From BCD1 sp965230565 (GTDB lineage Bacteria; Bacteroidota; Bacteroidia; Chitinophagales; Saprospiraceae): 64,000 bases of DNA. Shown here piece by piece: positions 25,955 through 35,077 of this stretch. The DNA lies in contig CBDDLH010000012.1 in assembly GCA_965230565.1 (NCBI GenBank), positions 372,001-436,000 of the forward strand. Direction: 5' to 3'. The notes below the pieces were generated by a model, which was not told the DNA's origin, searched no databases, and worked only from the letters and a program-made list of their open reading frames with translations. The stretch's first letter is position 1. Every line of letters starts with the position of its first letter. The position numbers and the translations under genes were made by a program.

Positions 25955-26518
25955 ATGAACCCGGAACCTCGATTAATTAAAGATTGTATCAAAGGTAAGC
26001 GTCGGGCACAGTTTGAATTGTACAAATTGTGTTATCCCATTCTAATGGGTGTTTGCAGGCGATACAGAAGTAACGAGGATGAAGTGGCTGCAATGCTCAA
26101 TGCAGGTTTTTTGAAGATACTGAATAATCTTAAAAAGTATTCCCGGGATGTCCCGTTTGCTGCATGGATAAAACGCATCATGATCAATTTACTGATCGAT
26201 GATTTCAGGAAGAACAGAAAGGAGAAAAGCAAGATTGTTTACAAAGAGACGAATGTGCTGATAGCCGAAGGTAAGGCGGTGGATTTCAATGAAGCGGAGA
26301 AATATTTTGATGCGGACCACATTGAGCAAATGGTAAAATCACTTCCGGAGATAGCCTGCCAGGTTTTTAATTTGTTTGCCGTTGACGGTTATTCACATAA
26401 GGAGATCGCCGGGCAGTTGGGAATATCAGAAGGAACCTCCAAATGGTATTTATCCGAAGCGAGAAAAAAGATGAGGGAACAATTGTCCAATGAATTGAAA
26501 AAATCAAAAGTAATATAA
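25955..26518 (+). CDS. ECF-type RNA polymerase sigma factor
   Basis: An ECF sigma factor of 187 residues started by ATG. Region 2 is more divergent than in the other two (RYRSNEDEVAAMLNAGFLKI, then FAAWIKRIMINLLIDDFRK). Region 4 is clear: LPEIACQVFNLFAVDGYSHKE and IAGQLGISEGTSKWYLSEARK. The next gene, 3 nt downstream, is the fused anti-sigma-like/outer-membrane-barrel protein, and a lipoprotein gene overlaps that one. So three genes form one transcriptional unit. A strong hairpin lies just upstream of the start codon. Confidence 0.9.
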   Translation: MNPEPRLIKDCIKGKRRAQFELYKLCYPILMGVCRRYRSNEDEVAAMLNAGFLKILNNLKKYSRDVPFAAWIKRIMINLLIDDFRKNRKEKSKIVYKETNVLIAEGKAVDFNEAEKYFDADHIEQMVKSLPEIACQVFNLFAVDGYSHKEIAGQLGISEGTSKWYLSEARKKMREQLSNELKKSKVI

Positions 26519-26521
26519 GCA

Positions 26522-27772
26522 ATGAACAGGCTTGATGATTTTGTAAAAGGAAAAATGGAGCAGCGTCAGTTTGAATTTGACCAGGCTCACTGGTTGCAGG
26601 CGGCTGAAATGATCGATGCCCAACAACGGCGCCGACGCAGGTTCTTTTGGATTTGGTTTTTATGCGGATTGGTTGTCTTGACAGGTACCAGTTATATTTT
26701 GTGGAAACCTTCCGCAACATACAACCATTCTGTTCAAACAAACCTTTCGGGAGAAACCTCCCCCCAAATCATCAATGTTGAAGACGAAAAAGGTGAGGTG
26801 AAAATTGATTTATCCCAAAATGAAGTGCTTGAAACCATGACAAAAGAGGAATCCGGGAACATAATGACTTCCAGAGACAATGAAGAAGTTGACGAAGGAT
26901 CATCCGCAAAAACACAACGAGTATCTGATGAAAAAATGACTGCCTTTGAGCCGCTTCAAACCACCTCCCCGAAAATCATTGCACCTATTGAGTTTGAGGA
27001 ATCCAAAGATGCAGCTCCGCCAATAACAGCTTTGACAGAAACGACTACTTATGAATCTTTTGTCACTGATCAATTACCCGTGCTGAGTTTTGATATATTC
27101 AATACCGATAGAGAATGGCATGGAGAATTAATCGATGTTGATGACCGGCCCTTTTTTAGTTCAAAATTCGGTCTGCTTGCTTCCACAACTTTATATCCTT
27201 ACGTAGGTTCTTCCGGGAAAAATGTTATTGGATTTGTAGTTGGGATTGATTATGCTAAAAGCCTAAATAAAAACTGGAGCATCGGGTTAGGAGCGCAGTA
27301 CCGTTTCCGTTCGGGAACATTTACAGAAGATGACTTTTCAGAGCAAACAACCTATGCATTCAGCAGGACTGTTGAACGCTTCTATACCTTGCCGGAGCAA
27401 TTGCATTTTGTGGAATTGCCATTGGCGGTGAATTATGTCAAAAACAGGCACCATTTTGGTATTGGAGTGACCACAAGTTATTTGCTTGGCGTAAAAGGGT
27501 CTTTGAACAGAGAGGGATATGGCGAGTCATTTCCACAAGGCAATGCTAATGAAGTTGTGGAAAAAGGATGGATTCAAATTACCGGGTTTAAACCATTGCA
27601 CTGGGATGTTTTCGGGTCCTGGTATTTTGCAGTGAATACGGAGATGAGTTTGGGAGTTAAGGTAAATTATACGGTCGGATCTGTTTTAAAGGATCAGGCA
27701 GGTAGTATTTATTTGGAATCGAAGCCATTTTTCTTTGATGTTGGGCTTCGTTACAATTTAATTAAGCGATGA
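26522..27772 (+). CDS. anti-sigma-like N-terminus fused to outer-membrane beta-barrel domain
   Basis: A 416-residue protein of unusual layout: a short cytoplasmic N-terminus (MNRLDDFVKGKMEQRQFEFD, W at 24), one membrane helix (about 42-62: FFWIWFLCGLVVLTGTSYIL), an acidic Ser/Thr-rich linker (about 65-190), and a C-terminal beta-barrel domain (about 215-416) with strands such as NWSIGLGAQYRFRSGTF and ending FFDVGLRYNLIKR. It follows an ECF sigma gene by 3 nt. The N-terminal motif resembles the putative anti-sigma protein at 17016 and the frameshifted gene at 5554-6964. I infer a trans-envelope regulator that links an outer-membrane barrel to the sigma factor. Confidence 0.75.
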   Translation: MNRLDDFVKGKMEQRQFEFDQAHWLQAAEMIDAQQRRRRRFFWIWFLCGLVVLTGTSYILWKPSATYNHSVQTNLSGETSPQIINVEDEKGEVKIDLSQNEVLETMTKEESGNIMTSRDNEEVDEGSSAKTQRVSDEKMTAFEPLQTTSPKIIAPIEFEESKDAAPPITALTETTTYESFVTDQLPVLSFDIFNTDREWHGELIDVDDRPFFSSKFGLLASTTLYPYVGSSGKNVIGFVVGIDYAKSLNKNWSIGLGAQYRFRSGTFTEDDFSEQTTYAFSRTVERFYTLPEQLHFVELPLAVNYVKNRHHFGIGVTTSYLLGVKGSLNREGYGESFPQGNANEVVEKGWIQITGFKPLHWDVFGSWYFAVNTEMSLGVKVNYTVGSVLKDQAGSIYLESKPFFFDVGLRYNLIKR

Positions 27773-28926
27773 GAACTTTTGGAAGAATAAATTTCAAGGC
27801 TGGATACTTTTTTTGGGGCATGGTTTTGTTGTTAACTCAATGCACCCCTGTTGAATTACCTCCGGATGATTTAGGGGAGCTGGTTTTTGAGTTGACCATG
27901 TCGACGCAAAACGAAGATACCTATGCTTTTGGCGGAGGAGTGGATGGCTATCGCATGTTCACGTCTTTTGAACAGGACGCGGATGGAGTCTACACCTTCA
28001 TTGGGGAGTTGAAAAAAGAGGATGTAAATCTGGACACCTTTCCTTCTGTGCGCTTTGAATTCCGGGATTTCCAGGCTAATCCCATAAATGTTGATGTAGA
28101 ACAAGCGCTTTCTTCAGTAAGTGGATTTTACAACCAAACACTTACCGGAAGTGTAGATACGGCCTATACCGCTACGCTTTCGGCAGTTACTGGCGAAACA
28201 TGTTTTGATTTTTCAGCAGAAGATCTTTCCTGGGATTTCGGAGACGGCACTTTTGGGGAAGGTTTTGTTGTGGAACATGCTTATTCAAATAACGAAGAGA
28301 GAAATATTAAGCTCGATATTAACGGGCAAGGTGGTGAACATGTCTCTGTAAGTAGAAATATTTCGTTTGAAGCCAATGCACTCACTTGCGGGGTAGATGT
28401 AAACCTCGCTTCTCAACAGAATTTTATCAGTTTGACTGTATTCCCTCTTGGAGGCATTCCTCCGTATACTTATAGCTGGAGTACAGGATCCACTTCCCAG
28501 TCAATGGTCATGATGGCAGATAGTAGTCTATTTAATGATCAATTTTGCGTCACGCTTACAGATGCTTCGGGTTGTTCATCCAGTTGGTGCGGGAATTTTT
28601 ATGACAATTATCAGGTGTGTTCCGCCCAGTTTTCTTACTCAACGGGCATGGTCATAGATTCCCTGGCTGCTCCAGCCCAATATTCAACGGTAACGGTCAT
28701 ATACCAGGATGGTCATGGTGCGGAGTATAGGTCAGACAGGCAAATGCAAAGTAATTCCGCCTATTTTAATGTGTCGGAGATAGAAGCTTTCCAGGAAAAT
28801 GAATTTGGTTACCCCACGCAAAAGTTTTTGGTGGATTTCAGTTGCGAATTGCTTTCTGCAAACGGGCAATCTATTTTAATTGATTCAGGCCAGGGTTCTA
28901 TAGGTGTTGCTTATCCGGAAGATTAA
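27769..28926 (+). CDS. lipoprotein with PKD-like and SprB-like repeats
   Basis: A 385-residue predicted lipoprotein (signal FFWGMVLLLTQC, lipobox Cys 25) whose ATG overlaps the previous stop by 4 nt (ATGA), indicating translational coupling. It contains a PKD-type beta domain (about 138-195: DLSWDFGDGTFGEGFVVEHAY) and one SprB-type repeat (about 218-268: YTYSWSTGSTSQS, FCVTLTDASGCSSSWC) like those in the T9SS protein upstream. No T9SS sorting domain is seen, consistent with a lipid anchor. It may be the surface partner or target of the ECF/barrel signalling pair; the function is unknown. Confidence 0.75.
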   Translation: MRTFGRINFKAGYFFWGMVLLLTQCTPVELPPDDLGELVFELTMSTQNEDTYAFGGGVDGYRMFTSFEQDADGVYTFIGELKKEDVNLDTFPSVRFEFRDFQANPINVDVEQALSSVSGFYNQTLTGSVDTAYTATLSAVTGETCFDFSAEDLSWDFGDGTFGEGFVVEHAYSNNEERNIKLDINGQGGEHVSVSRNISFEANALTCGVDVNLASQQNFISLTVFPLGGIPPYTYSWSTGSTSQSMVMMADSSLFNDQFCVTLTDASGCSSSWCGNFYDNYQVCSAQFSYSTGMVIDSLAAPAQYSTVTVIYQDGHGAEYRSDRQMQSNSAYFNVSEIEAFQENEFGYPTQKFLVDFSCELLSANGQSILIDSGQGSIGVAYPED

Positions 28927-29402
28927 GTTGAGGTTTTGACAACTAGAGCAAATTCCAATCAACAATTGAATGCGGCAAATTTAAGTTGAGTTTTGAAAGT
29001 TGTCATTTGAAAATTTCACTTGGAGTTGACAAACTCCAAAGTAGAAAAGGGGCGTCCTCTTTTCAAAGAAAATAGAACAACCCCCTTCCGTCGTCGAAAA
29101 ACTACCGCGCAGTAGTGGTATTTTTCTTAGTCTGGCGTTTCATACGGCTGGTTGGAGTTTTGCGTAAACTATGCGAGTGAAAACACTTTTTAGATGCAGA
29201 CGGAGGCTTTTTTGGTGGGAAGGCAGGTGATGATGGTTGATAATTGGAGAGGCTTTTTAACAGGTTTGGGCTTGCTTTTAGTTAAAATTTAAAAAAAGTG
29301 ACCTAAAAAATGTCACGTTTACTCGTCTCGTGGCTTTTATATATAGAGGGAACAGCGTAGTGAGGCCGTCACTCTGAGTGACGGCCTCACTACGCTGAAA
29401 AA
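28927..29402. other. intergenic region downstream of third ECF operon
   Basis: This 476-base stretch lies between convergent genes. It holds a short hairpin CTTGGAGTT...AACTCCAAAG near 29020-29043, scattered GC-rich words, and the long palindrome at 29353-29397. No supportable gene. Confidence 0.5.
29353..29397. repeat. 21-bp perfect inverted repeat (GC-rich hairpin)
   Basis: Left arm 29353-29373 and right arm 29377-29397 are exact complements around CTG; the inner part reads GAGGCCGTCACT. It ends 6 nt from the stop codon of the minus-strand MFS gene. It lacks a T run, is far more GC-rich than its surroundings, and may be a REP-like element or a strong terminator. Confidence 0.75.
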
Positions 29403-30689
29403 CTAATCAATTCCATTCGCCAATGTTTCTAAAGGTCTTTTGAAAATAATCAATAAGGCAAAAAGTGAAAAAATAACTATTGGGCCAATACCAATCCAAT
29501 CCAAGTCTATTGTATCTTGAAAATAATCAATTAGTCGCCCAAGTAAATAGGGAAACATAAATGAAAAACCAACCATGGTAGAGGAATACCTTATGTCACT
29601 CAGCCTGGTAACATAGCAAAGGACTATTGGGGAAATAAACATATCTGCGATGCCGATGATGAAAGCGGTAAAAAGGAAATAAGTCTCTAAGTTGTCATCA
29701 GGAATTGATGGCAGGGAGCCGGCCAAAATGGATGCGATACCCAAAAGTCCCATTGCAGTTATTATTTTCCAAAACGAGTTTCCATCCTTCCTTTTGTACC
29801 AGATCAGGAACAATATTAATCCCATTGCCAAAGAAGCTCCATATACTGTTAATTGAAACACCAAATAAGAATATTCAGAACCCAGTAATAAGAATTCTTC
29901 TCTTCCTTCAAGAAAGTCCATGAAAAAAGTCATGATGGCTCCGTCAAATCTCCAGAATAAAGTTGAGACAATCAGTATGGTCGTTATTACCAGGAAGGAA
30001 TTAATTCTTCGGGGCATGCCGGTCATTTCCGCATCTAAAACCGAATCATCATCGGAGGGTTCATTTATTTTAGGTTCCAGGTTTTTTTCGATGAATTCAA
30101 ATCTTTTTCTAATGAGTAGAAAAACTACAATAAACAATATGGAAGTTACGCTTATACCTCCAAAAACAAAGCTCCATCCCATTTTATGATCACGGATGAA
30201 ACCTGATAATAATGGACCAAAAAGACCGCCGAGGTTAATAAAGAAAATGGCGATAAGGAACCCGAGAATTCTATTGTGCTCGGGTTTTTTATACAACCGT
30301 CCAAGAATCACCCATAAATTAGGCCTGATAAATGCAGTGCCAATGGCAATGAAAAACAGACCGATGATATTGGTGAAAAATACATTACCAAGGAGTAGAA
30401 GGCTACCAGACAAAGTAATAACAGAACCGAGTAAAATTCCTTTATCCTGTTTTAAATAAAAATCGGAAAGGTAGCCAGTCAATATTGGTAGCGTACCGAT
30501 CAAAAGCAGAAACCATTGATAATATTCCGAAGCAAGGTCTCGTTCCATGTTCCACCCATCTTCCATCCTGGCATAGACAACTATTATGGGGACAATAGTA
30601 TAATAACCAAGCCGCTCCAAAAGATTTAATATGGAGATAAAAAAAATGCTAACTGGTCTTGAGAATTTTCTTGGTAGATTGTTTTCCAT
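29403..30689 (-). CDS. MFS transporter, POT-like
   Basis: A 428-residue membrane protein with about twelve hydrophobic helices, of the major facilitator superfamily. The N-terminus, ISILNLLERLGYYTIVPII, recalls the ExxERFxYY motif of proton-dependent oligopeptide transporters, here as LERLGYY. The loop 2-3 segment GYLSDFYLKQDKGILLGS fits the family's D-x-x-x-G-(K/R) motif. A cytoplasmic linker (about 200-225: NEPSDDDSVLDAEM) separates the two six-helix halves. It is shorter than classical POT peptide carriers, so the substrate is uncertain. It is monocistronic and ends at a 21-bp palindrome. Confidence 0.8.
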   Translation of the reverse strand: MENNLPRKFSRPVSIFFISILNLLERLGYYTIVPIIVVYARMEDGWNMERDLASEYYQWFLLLIGTLPILTGYLSDFYLKQDKGILLGSVITLSGSLLLLGNVFFTNIIGLFFIAIGTAFIRPNLWVILGRLYKKPEHNRILGFLIAIFFINLGGLFGPLLSGFIRDHKMGWSFVFGGISVTSILFIVVFLLIRKRFEFIEKNLEPKINEPSDDDSVLDAEMTGMPRRINSFLVITTILIVSTLFWRFDGAIMTFFMDFLEGREEFLLLGSEYSYLVFQLTVYGASLAMGLILFLIWYKRKDGNSFWKIITAMGLLGIASILAGSLPSIPDDNLETYFLFTAFIIGIADMFISPIVLCYVTRLSDIRYSSTMVGFSFMFPYLLGRLIDYFQDTIDLDWIGIGPIVIFSLFALLIIFKRPLETLANGID

Positions 30690-30994
30690 TTGTATTGAGT
30701 ATTAAAGAGGTTTTCGATTTGCCGGATGTTGTAAATGACAGCTCTAAGAGGGTAAAACTATAAAGCTGGAAAAACCTCCGGGGTTTAACTTCCTGCTCCT
30801 TGATAATGCTGCATAAAAACGACAATTATTATTGGACAAAACCTCGGAGGTTTTAATTCCAGGAGACAATGCCTTATTATTTGGTTATAATATTCTAATT
30901 GCTGAAAAGGGTATCTTTTTCCTAAAAAGATCGGCTAAATAATCGAAATTAACGCTAAAATGGTGCTGTTTAATGTCTAACGGCTGGTTAGGAT
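30690..30994. other. intergenic region with paired small palindromes
   Basis: This 305-base region holds two related palindromic words, AAAACCTCCGGGGTTTA (about 30769-30786) and AAAACCTCGGAGGTTTT (about 30839-30856). They are probably copies of a dispersed repeat. No gene is seen. Confidence 0.5.
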
Positions 30995-31927
30995 TTAAGG
31001 CACAATAATCTTCAATGCCTTTTCCTTGAGTGTTATCCTCACAGGTGCTTCGCCGAGGAATTCACCATCTGCCTCCAGCAGGATAGGTGCATCTTCCAGA
31101 CCTTCCACGAAGATCTCTTTAGTTTGATAACCTTCAATCTTCCGGTGATCTAAGACGCTGTTGTTATAAAAACGGTAAGCGTTGAGCAGAACACCCATTT
31201 TGGACACTTTCCCGGCGATAGTAAGGGCCAGCATCCCATCATCTGAAACGGCGTGTGGGACCAGGCTCATCCCGCCCCCGGAATATTTGCAAATTCCTGC
31301 GTTGATGGTGTAGTGGTAACCGATGTTTTCCTCGTTGTTAAACCTGATGCGGGCCTTTCTAAGGTTGTACATGAAAATGCACCGGACTATCATGAAGAGG
31401 TAAAACAGGCTGTTTTTAACTTTTTTCTTATTCTCTTCAATGTATTTTACTACAAATCCGTCGTAGGCCAGACCTGCTACGTTGACGAAATACCTGATTT
31501 TGGGAACACCGGATTGATGATATTCCAAAATGCCGACGTCCTGTTGGAAAGTTTTGCCGGAATGGACCATTTTTAACCATTGATTCATATCTCTTGGAAT
31601 GCCATGGGTTTTTATCCAGTCATTTCCGGTGCCTACAGGAAGCAGCACATAGGTAATATCAGTGGAGGAAACTGTTTTTTGCATTAAAATCCCATTGGCA
31701 ACTTCATGGTTGGTTCCATCGCCACCAACGGCCATTATTTTTCGAAAACCTGCTTCTGCAGCTTCAGCAACAAGCTCTATTGCGTGATCCCGGTATTTTG
31801 AATATACAATACTGGCTTCAGGAAAAGCTTCGGTGAGCATAGATTTAATGCCGGGCCACAGTCGTTGTGCCTCGCCATTGCCCGCTGCGGGATTTACGAT
31901 TATATACCACTGGTTTTCGTTTTGCAT
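30995..31927 (-). CDS. diacylglycerol/lipid kinase family protein (YegS/BmrU-like)
   Basis: A soluble lipid kinase of the DAGK catalytic family, about 310 residues. Visible motifs are the N-terminal IIVNPAAGNG (phosphate loop region), the nucleotide-binding MAVGGDGTNHEVANG (about 66-80), the substrate-side LLPVGTGNDW and a C-terminal LLEADGEFLGEAPV. Such proteins phosphorylate diacylglycerol, sphingosine or other lipids at the inner membrane. The ATG at 31927 is used (a TTG lies one codon earlier). No neighbour suggests a particular lipid. Flanking regions are repeat-rich and the gene is alone. Confidence 0.9.
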   Translation of the reverse strand: MQNENQWYIIVNPAAGNGEAQRLWPGIKSMLTEAFPEASIVYSKYRDHAIELVAEAAEAGFRKIMAVGGDGTNHEVANGILMQKTVSSTDITYVLLPVGTGNDWIKTHGIPRDMNQWLKMVHSGKTFQQDVGILEYHQSGVPKIRYFVNVAGLAYDGFVVKYIEENKKKVKNSLFYLFMIVRCIFMYNLRKARIRFNNEENIGYHYTINAGICKYSGGGMSLVPHAVSDDGMLALTIAGKVSKMGVLLNAYRFYNNSVLDHRKIEGYQTKEIFVEGLEDAPILLEADGEFLGEAPVRITLKEKALKIIVP

Positions 31928-32248
31928 CAACTTTCCTTAAGAGGGTACCTTATTGAGATTTATTAAATAACCGCTGAAAGCGAGGCATTTAATGTATTGA
32001 GAAAATAAAGAATAAAGGAACCCTGTTCCAGGTTTCAAGAGTTATGGTAATTTTCAAGGATGAAAAACGATAAAGATACTTTGAATCTATATACTCAAAC
32101 CCCTAACACTAAACCCAATCACTTCTACATTTTAAATCCTGCATTTTGCATTTTAAATGGTTTTCAAAAAATCGTCAGATTTTTTGAAAACCAATAAGTG
32201 CCATCAGGTTTGCTGGAGTTAAGTCAGATGGTTTTTATCAAAACCTTT
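31928..32248. other. intergenic region with 15-bp hairpin
   Basis: AT-rich 321-base region with short repeated words (GCATTTTGCATTTTAAATGG near 32141) and a perfect hairpin at 32159-32192. No gene is seen. Confidence 0.5.
32159..32192 (-). terminator. 15-bp hairpin downstream of the T9SS gene
   Basis: Arms GGTTTTCAAAAAATC and exact complement with loop GTCA, 57 nt past the stop of the minus-strand T9SS gene. The stem is A/T-rich and there is no separate T run, so terminator function is likely but not certain. Confidence 0.6.
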
Positions 32249-33403
32249 TTAAGGTCTGATTACCACAAGACGTTTGGTGACGATTGTTCGCCCCTCGGAA
32301 TTGGATAAGCTATACAAGTAGGTGCCTTTTCTCAGGAAAGAAACATCTACTTTATCAACATGACTTCGGTCAATGTAATATTTTTTGTTCCACAATGGTT
32401 CCCCGATGATGTTATAGATCGTAAGGTTGTAGGTATCCTTTGGCAAGTTGGAAAATTCGAAACGTGCATTGACGATAACCGGGTTTGGGAAAGCATAAAC
32501 TCCGGGTTTCAAAGCAGAAACCTGTTGTACATTGTTTACAACATCCAGAGATTTGTATTCTACACTGTTTACTATTTCGCCGGTATTATCCATTTCTACT
32601 ACAGCGATGGCTTCTTTGGCTTCATTACTATAAAAATGGTATTCAACGATGGTGTCTTTTCCAAGTGCTTCCGTAATGTTTTCATCACCAATAGCTCCCA
32701 GTGCAATATCCGTTACATCCTGCCATCCGAGAAAACCTACCAGGGCATCCAGGCGTGTTTCCCTGATTTCGGTTCTTTTTTGACGTAAAACATCAAAAAT
32801 ACCACCGGGAATGGTCAGTGTTCCCCAGCCGTCGACAAAATAAGTCTGGTCAATGGCTACACGGATACGCAGTGAATCCGGAGTGATAGGCAGATCCTCA
32901 AAAATATTAATAGGCAGATCATCAGGCGAAAAGGCGTAAAGGATAGCCGACTCGAATTGGTCCAGATCAGCCAACTCCATCGGGGCGGTACGTTCGACGT
33001 AAGGAGGATCGAAAATGGCGGAGAGATTGAAGTTTAATCCAATAGGATCGTCACCTGCAAAACCAATCATCTGGTAGCGACCATCTACGATTTGATAATA
33101 ACCTTCCCCAATACCATCGCTTGTCTCAAGCACAAAATCTGCTGCAGGAAATTGATCAGCAACGGAACCATCTTCGGCAGGCCTCACCACTCTCTGACGA
33201 GTAAAAGGTGATTGCAATGATGCAAAATTCCAGGTATGTTCACCAAAATCCGCTTGAATGTCAATATTGGACGGCATATTGTCAACTGCCGTGAATAAGG
33301 TGTCACCTATAGCAGGAAAATAATCTTCGTCAATGGTAATCTGACCGAAGGAAAAAATGCTCAAAAACAGAGCTGACAACGAGAGGTAAAATTTCTTTTG
33401 CAT
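32249..33403 (-). CDS. T9SS type A sorting domain-containing secreted protein
   Basis: A 384-residue protein with a Sec signal peptide (FYLSLSALFLSIFSFGQ) and a T9SS type A C-terminal sorting domain (about 300-384: GVYAFPNPVIVNARFEF, PKDTYNLTIYNIIGEPLW, LRKGTYLYSLSNSEGR, KRLVVIRP). The sorting domain directs export through the type IX system and cell-surface attachment. The middle (about 20-290) is beta-rich and not recognised. A -7 box (TATTTTTG, minus strand, 33448-33455) lies 45 nt upstream. It stands alone, which is common for T9SS cargo. Confidence 0.88.
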   Translation of the reverse strand: MQKKFYLSLSALFLSIFSFGQITIDEDYFPAIGDTLFTAVDNMPSNIDIQADFGEHTWNFASLQSPFTRQRVVRPAEDGSVADQFPAADFVLETSDGIGEGYYQIVDGRYQMIGFAGDDPIGLNFNLSAIFDPPYVERTAPMELADLDQFESAILYAFSPDDLPINIFEDLPITPDSLRIRVAIDQTYFVDGWGTLTIPGGIFDVLRQKRTEIRETRLDALVGFLGWQDVTDIALGAIGDENITEALGKDTIVEYHFYSNEAKEAIAVVEMDNTGEIVNSVEYKSLDVVNNVQQVSALKPGVYAFPNPVIVNARFEFSNLPKDTYNLTIYNIIGEPLWNKKYYIDRSHVDKVDVSFLRKGTYLYSLSNSEGRTIVTKRLVVIRP

Positions 33404-33447
33404 ACGCCTGATATTGATGAAGTTGGGCTCCCAAAGGAGACAGGTTC

Positions 33448-33455
33448 CAAAAATA
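33448..33455 (-). promoter_or_regulatory. -7 promoter box for the T9SS gene
   Basis: Minus-strand TATTTTTG matches TAnnTTTG and lies 45 nt before the ATG at 33403. Confidence 0.45.
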
Positions 33456-33577
33456 GGGATTATTTACGAAAGATGCTGTTAAGGTTTTTGGGTAATATGT
33501 TTTAAGACATGAAAAACTGAGTGAACGGTTGGTTTTGTAACTTAGCGGTCTGTTAATTTTTTCACCAAATCTGAACG

Positions 33578-34198
33578 ATGAATATTCCTGATAAAAACAA
33601 AATCTTCCCACTGGAGCATCATGACAAATTGTGTTTTCTGAAAAACATAATCAAGAATCCAAACATCATCGTTGGTGATTATACCTATTACGATGATCTT
33701 GAAGATGTCCATAATTTTGAAAAGAACGTCAAATATCATTTCGATTTTGTCGGTGATAAACTGATTATCGGAAAGTTTTCGATGATCGCTTCTGATGTTA
33801 CCTTTATCATGAACGGTGCCAATCATTTAACTGACGCCATTTCAGCCTACCCCTTTACCATTTTTGGACATGATTGGGCTGATGCCATGGAAGGCAAAAC
33901 GTATCCGGTTAAAGGAGATACCATTATTGGAAACGATGTTTGGATTGGACACCATGCTACGATAATGCCAGGTGTGAAAATCGGTGATGGGGCCATAGTC
34001 GCTTCCTATGCTCTGGTAGCCAAGGATGTGGAGCCTTACACCATTGTCGGAGGCAACCCCGCAAAAGCATTGAAAAAGCGGTTCTCAGAAGAAAAGATCG
34101 CCCAATTACTGGAACTTAAATGGTGGGACTGGGACATAGAAAAAATAACTCGCCATGTGAAGGATTTGACCGGGAAAGATGTGGGGAAGCTCTTGTAG
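33578..34198 (+). CDS. Vat/CatB-type xenobiotic acetyltransferase (left-handed beta-helix)
   Basis: A 206-residue acyltransferase of the hexapeptide-repeat xenobiotic acetyltransferase family, which includes streptogramin A (Vat) and chloramphenicol (CatB) acetyltransferases. Family features: VGDYTYYDD near the N-terminus, the catalytic His 83 in FIMNGANHLTD, hexapeptide coils (TIIGNDVWIGHHATIMPGVKI, GDGAIVASYALV) and the closing IVGGNPAKALKKRF. The antibiotic loop is present between the His and the helix (YPFTIFGHDWADAM). These enzymes acetylate from acetyl-CoA as trimers. Whether it confers resistance here is unknown; environmental homologues are common. It is monocistronic. Confidence 0.9.
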   Translation: MNIPDKNKIFPLEHHDKLCFLKNIIKNPNIIVGDYTYYDDLEDVHNFEKNVKYHFDFVGDKLIIGKFSMIASDVTFIMNGANHLTDAISAYPFTIFGHDWADAMEGKTYPVKGDTIIGNDVWIGHHATIMPGVKIGDGAIVASYALVAKDVEPYTIVGGNPAKALKKRFSEEKIAQLLELKWWDWDIEKITRHVKDLTGKDVGKLL

Positions 34199-34312
34199 AT
34201 TGAGTCCACAGTCCACAGTCTTCAGTCGGCAATACCAGTTAGCAGAGATAAAGGGCAGGTGTTGTTCAACTATAAGGTATTTAGAAATCGCAAGTTTAAA
34301 AGCTAGTTGTCA

Positions 34313-34747
34313 ATGAAAACTACAGTGGTTCTTGTTAATGTAAGTTTTATTCTCCTTTTAATAGCCTGCTCTCAAAAGAAAAATACTGCCGAGATTCAGG
34401 TAGGCCACCAAAGCCGGGTGATCACTTATAAAATTGTTGAGAATGAAACAGATGATCTTTGTTTAGCGTGGGAGAAGCCCGAAATGGAAGAATTTTTTGA
34501 CATATTCCCTTTGTTGGATAGTGTTTCGTCTATTGAATGGAATGGATGTTTTGATAATTGGAGTTGTGGTTATAAAGGAGAAGTTGTTATTGAAGGGAAA
34601 AAATATTCTTTCTCTCTGGATGCAGGTGGCTGGGTAATACTTCACAACAAGGAAAGTCAGCTCTATTATGTCTGCAGGAAAAAAGCATGCAAGAAGTATT
34701 TTCCATCCAGTAGTGCCTGTGATTCATTAGGAAATTATCTTCATTAA
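34313..34747 (+). CDS. small uncharacterised lipoprotein
   Basis: A 144-residue predicted lipoprotein with signal VVLVNVSFILLLIAC and lipobox Cys. The mature part is rich in aromatic residues and cysteines (SSIEWNGCFDNWSCGYKG, LYYVCRKKACKKYFPSSSAC), suggesting a small disulfide-stabilised beta domain. ATG 34313 is used in preference to a TTG two codons upstream. I do not recognise the family. It is preceded by the acetyltransferase gene (114 nt away) with no shared signal and followed by repeat-rich intergenic DNA. Confidence 0.6.
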   Translation: MKTTVVLVNVSFILLLIACSQKKNTAEIQVGHQSRVITYKIVENETDDLCLAWEKPEMEEFFDIFPLLDSVSSIEWNGCFDNWSCGYKGEVVIEGKKYSFSLDAGGWVILHNKESQLYYVCRKKACKKYFPSSSACDSLGNYLH

Positions 34748-35077
34748 TTTCTTTTCGATATTAAGTATTGTTTCATTCGAAGTAATTCTACCTTAGCGAA
34801 CTTTGCGCATTCCTGGCGCGCTTTGCGGTTAAGTTTTTTTGCCATAAAACCAAGCCAACAGAACTGCAGATGGAGCTTTGCGACATCCCGCCGGCGGGAA
34901 ACACAAAGTGTCGGGAATAATGAATATCCAATGTAGGTTTCCTAATTCCTCTGAGTTCCCTGTGCCTTCTCTGTGTTTTCTACGTTTAAAACCCGTAACT
35001 CGCAACTTGTAACCCGAAACAATTAGGACAGAACCGCAGAACCGCAAAATATCCAACCGCAGAATGTAGAAGTTAAG
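34748..35077. other. repeat-rich intergenic region
   Basis: This 330-base region carries fragments of the dispersed repeats: TTTGCGGTTAAGTTTTTTT (about 34819-34840), a CCCGCCGGCGGG palindrome (about 34888-34899), a CCCGTAACTCGCAACTTGTA word (34989 on) and AACCGCAGAACCGCAAAA (35034 on). No gene is seen. Confidence 0.55.
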
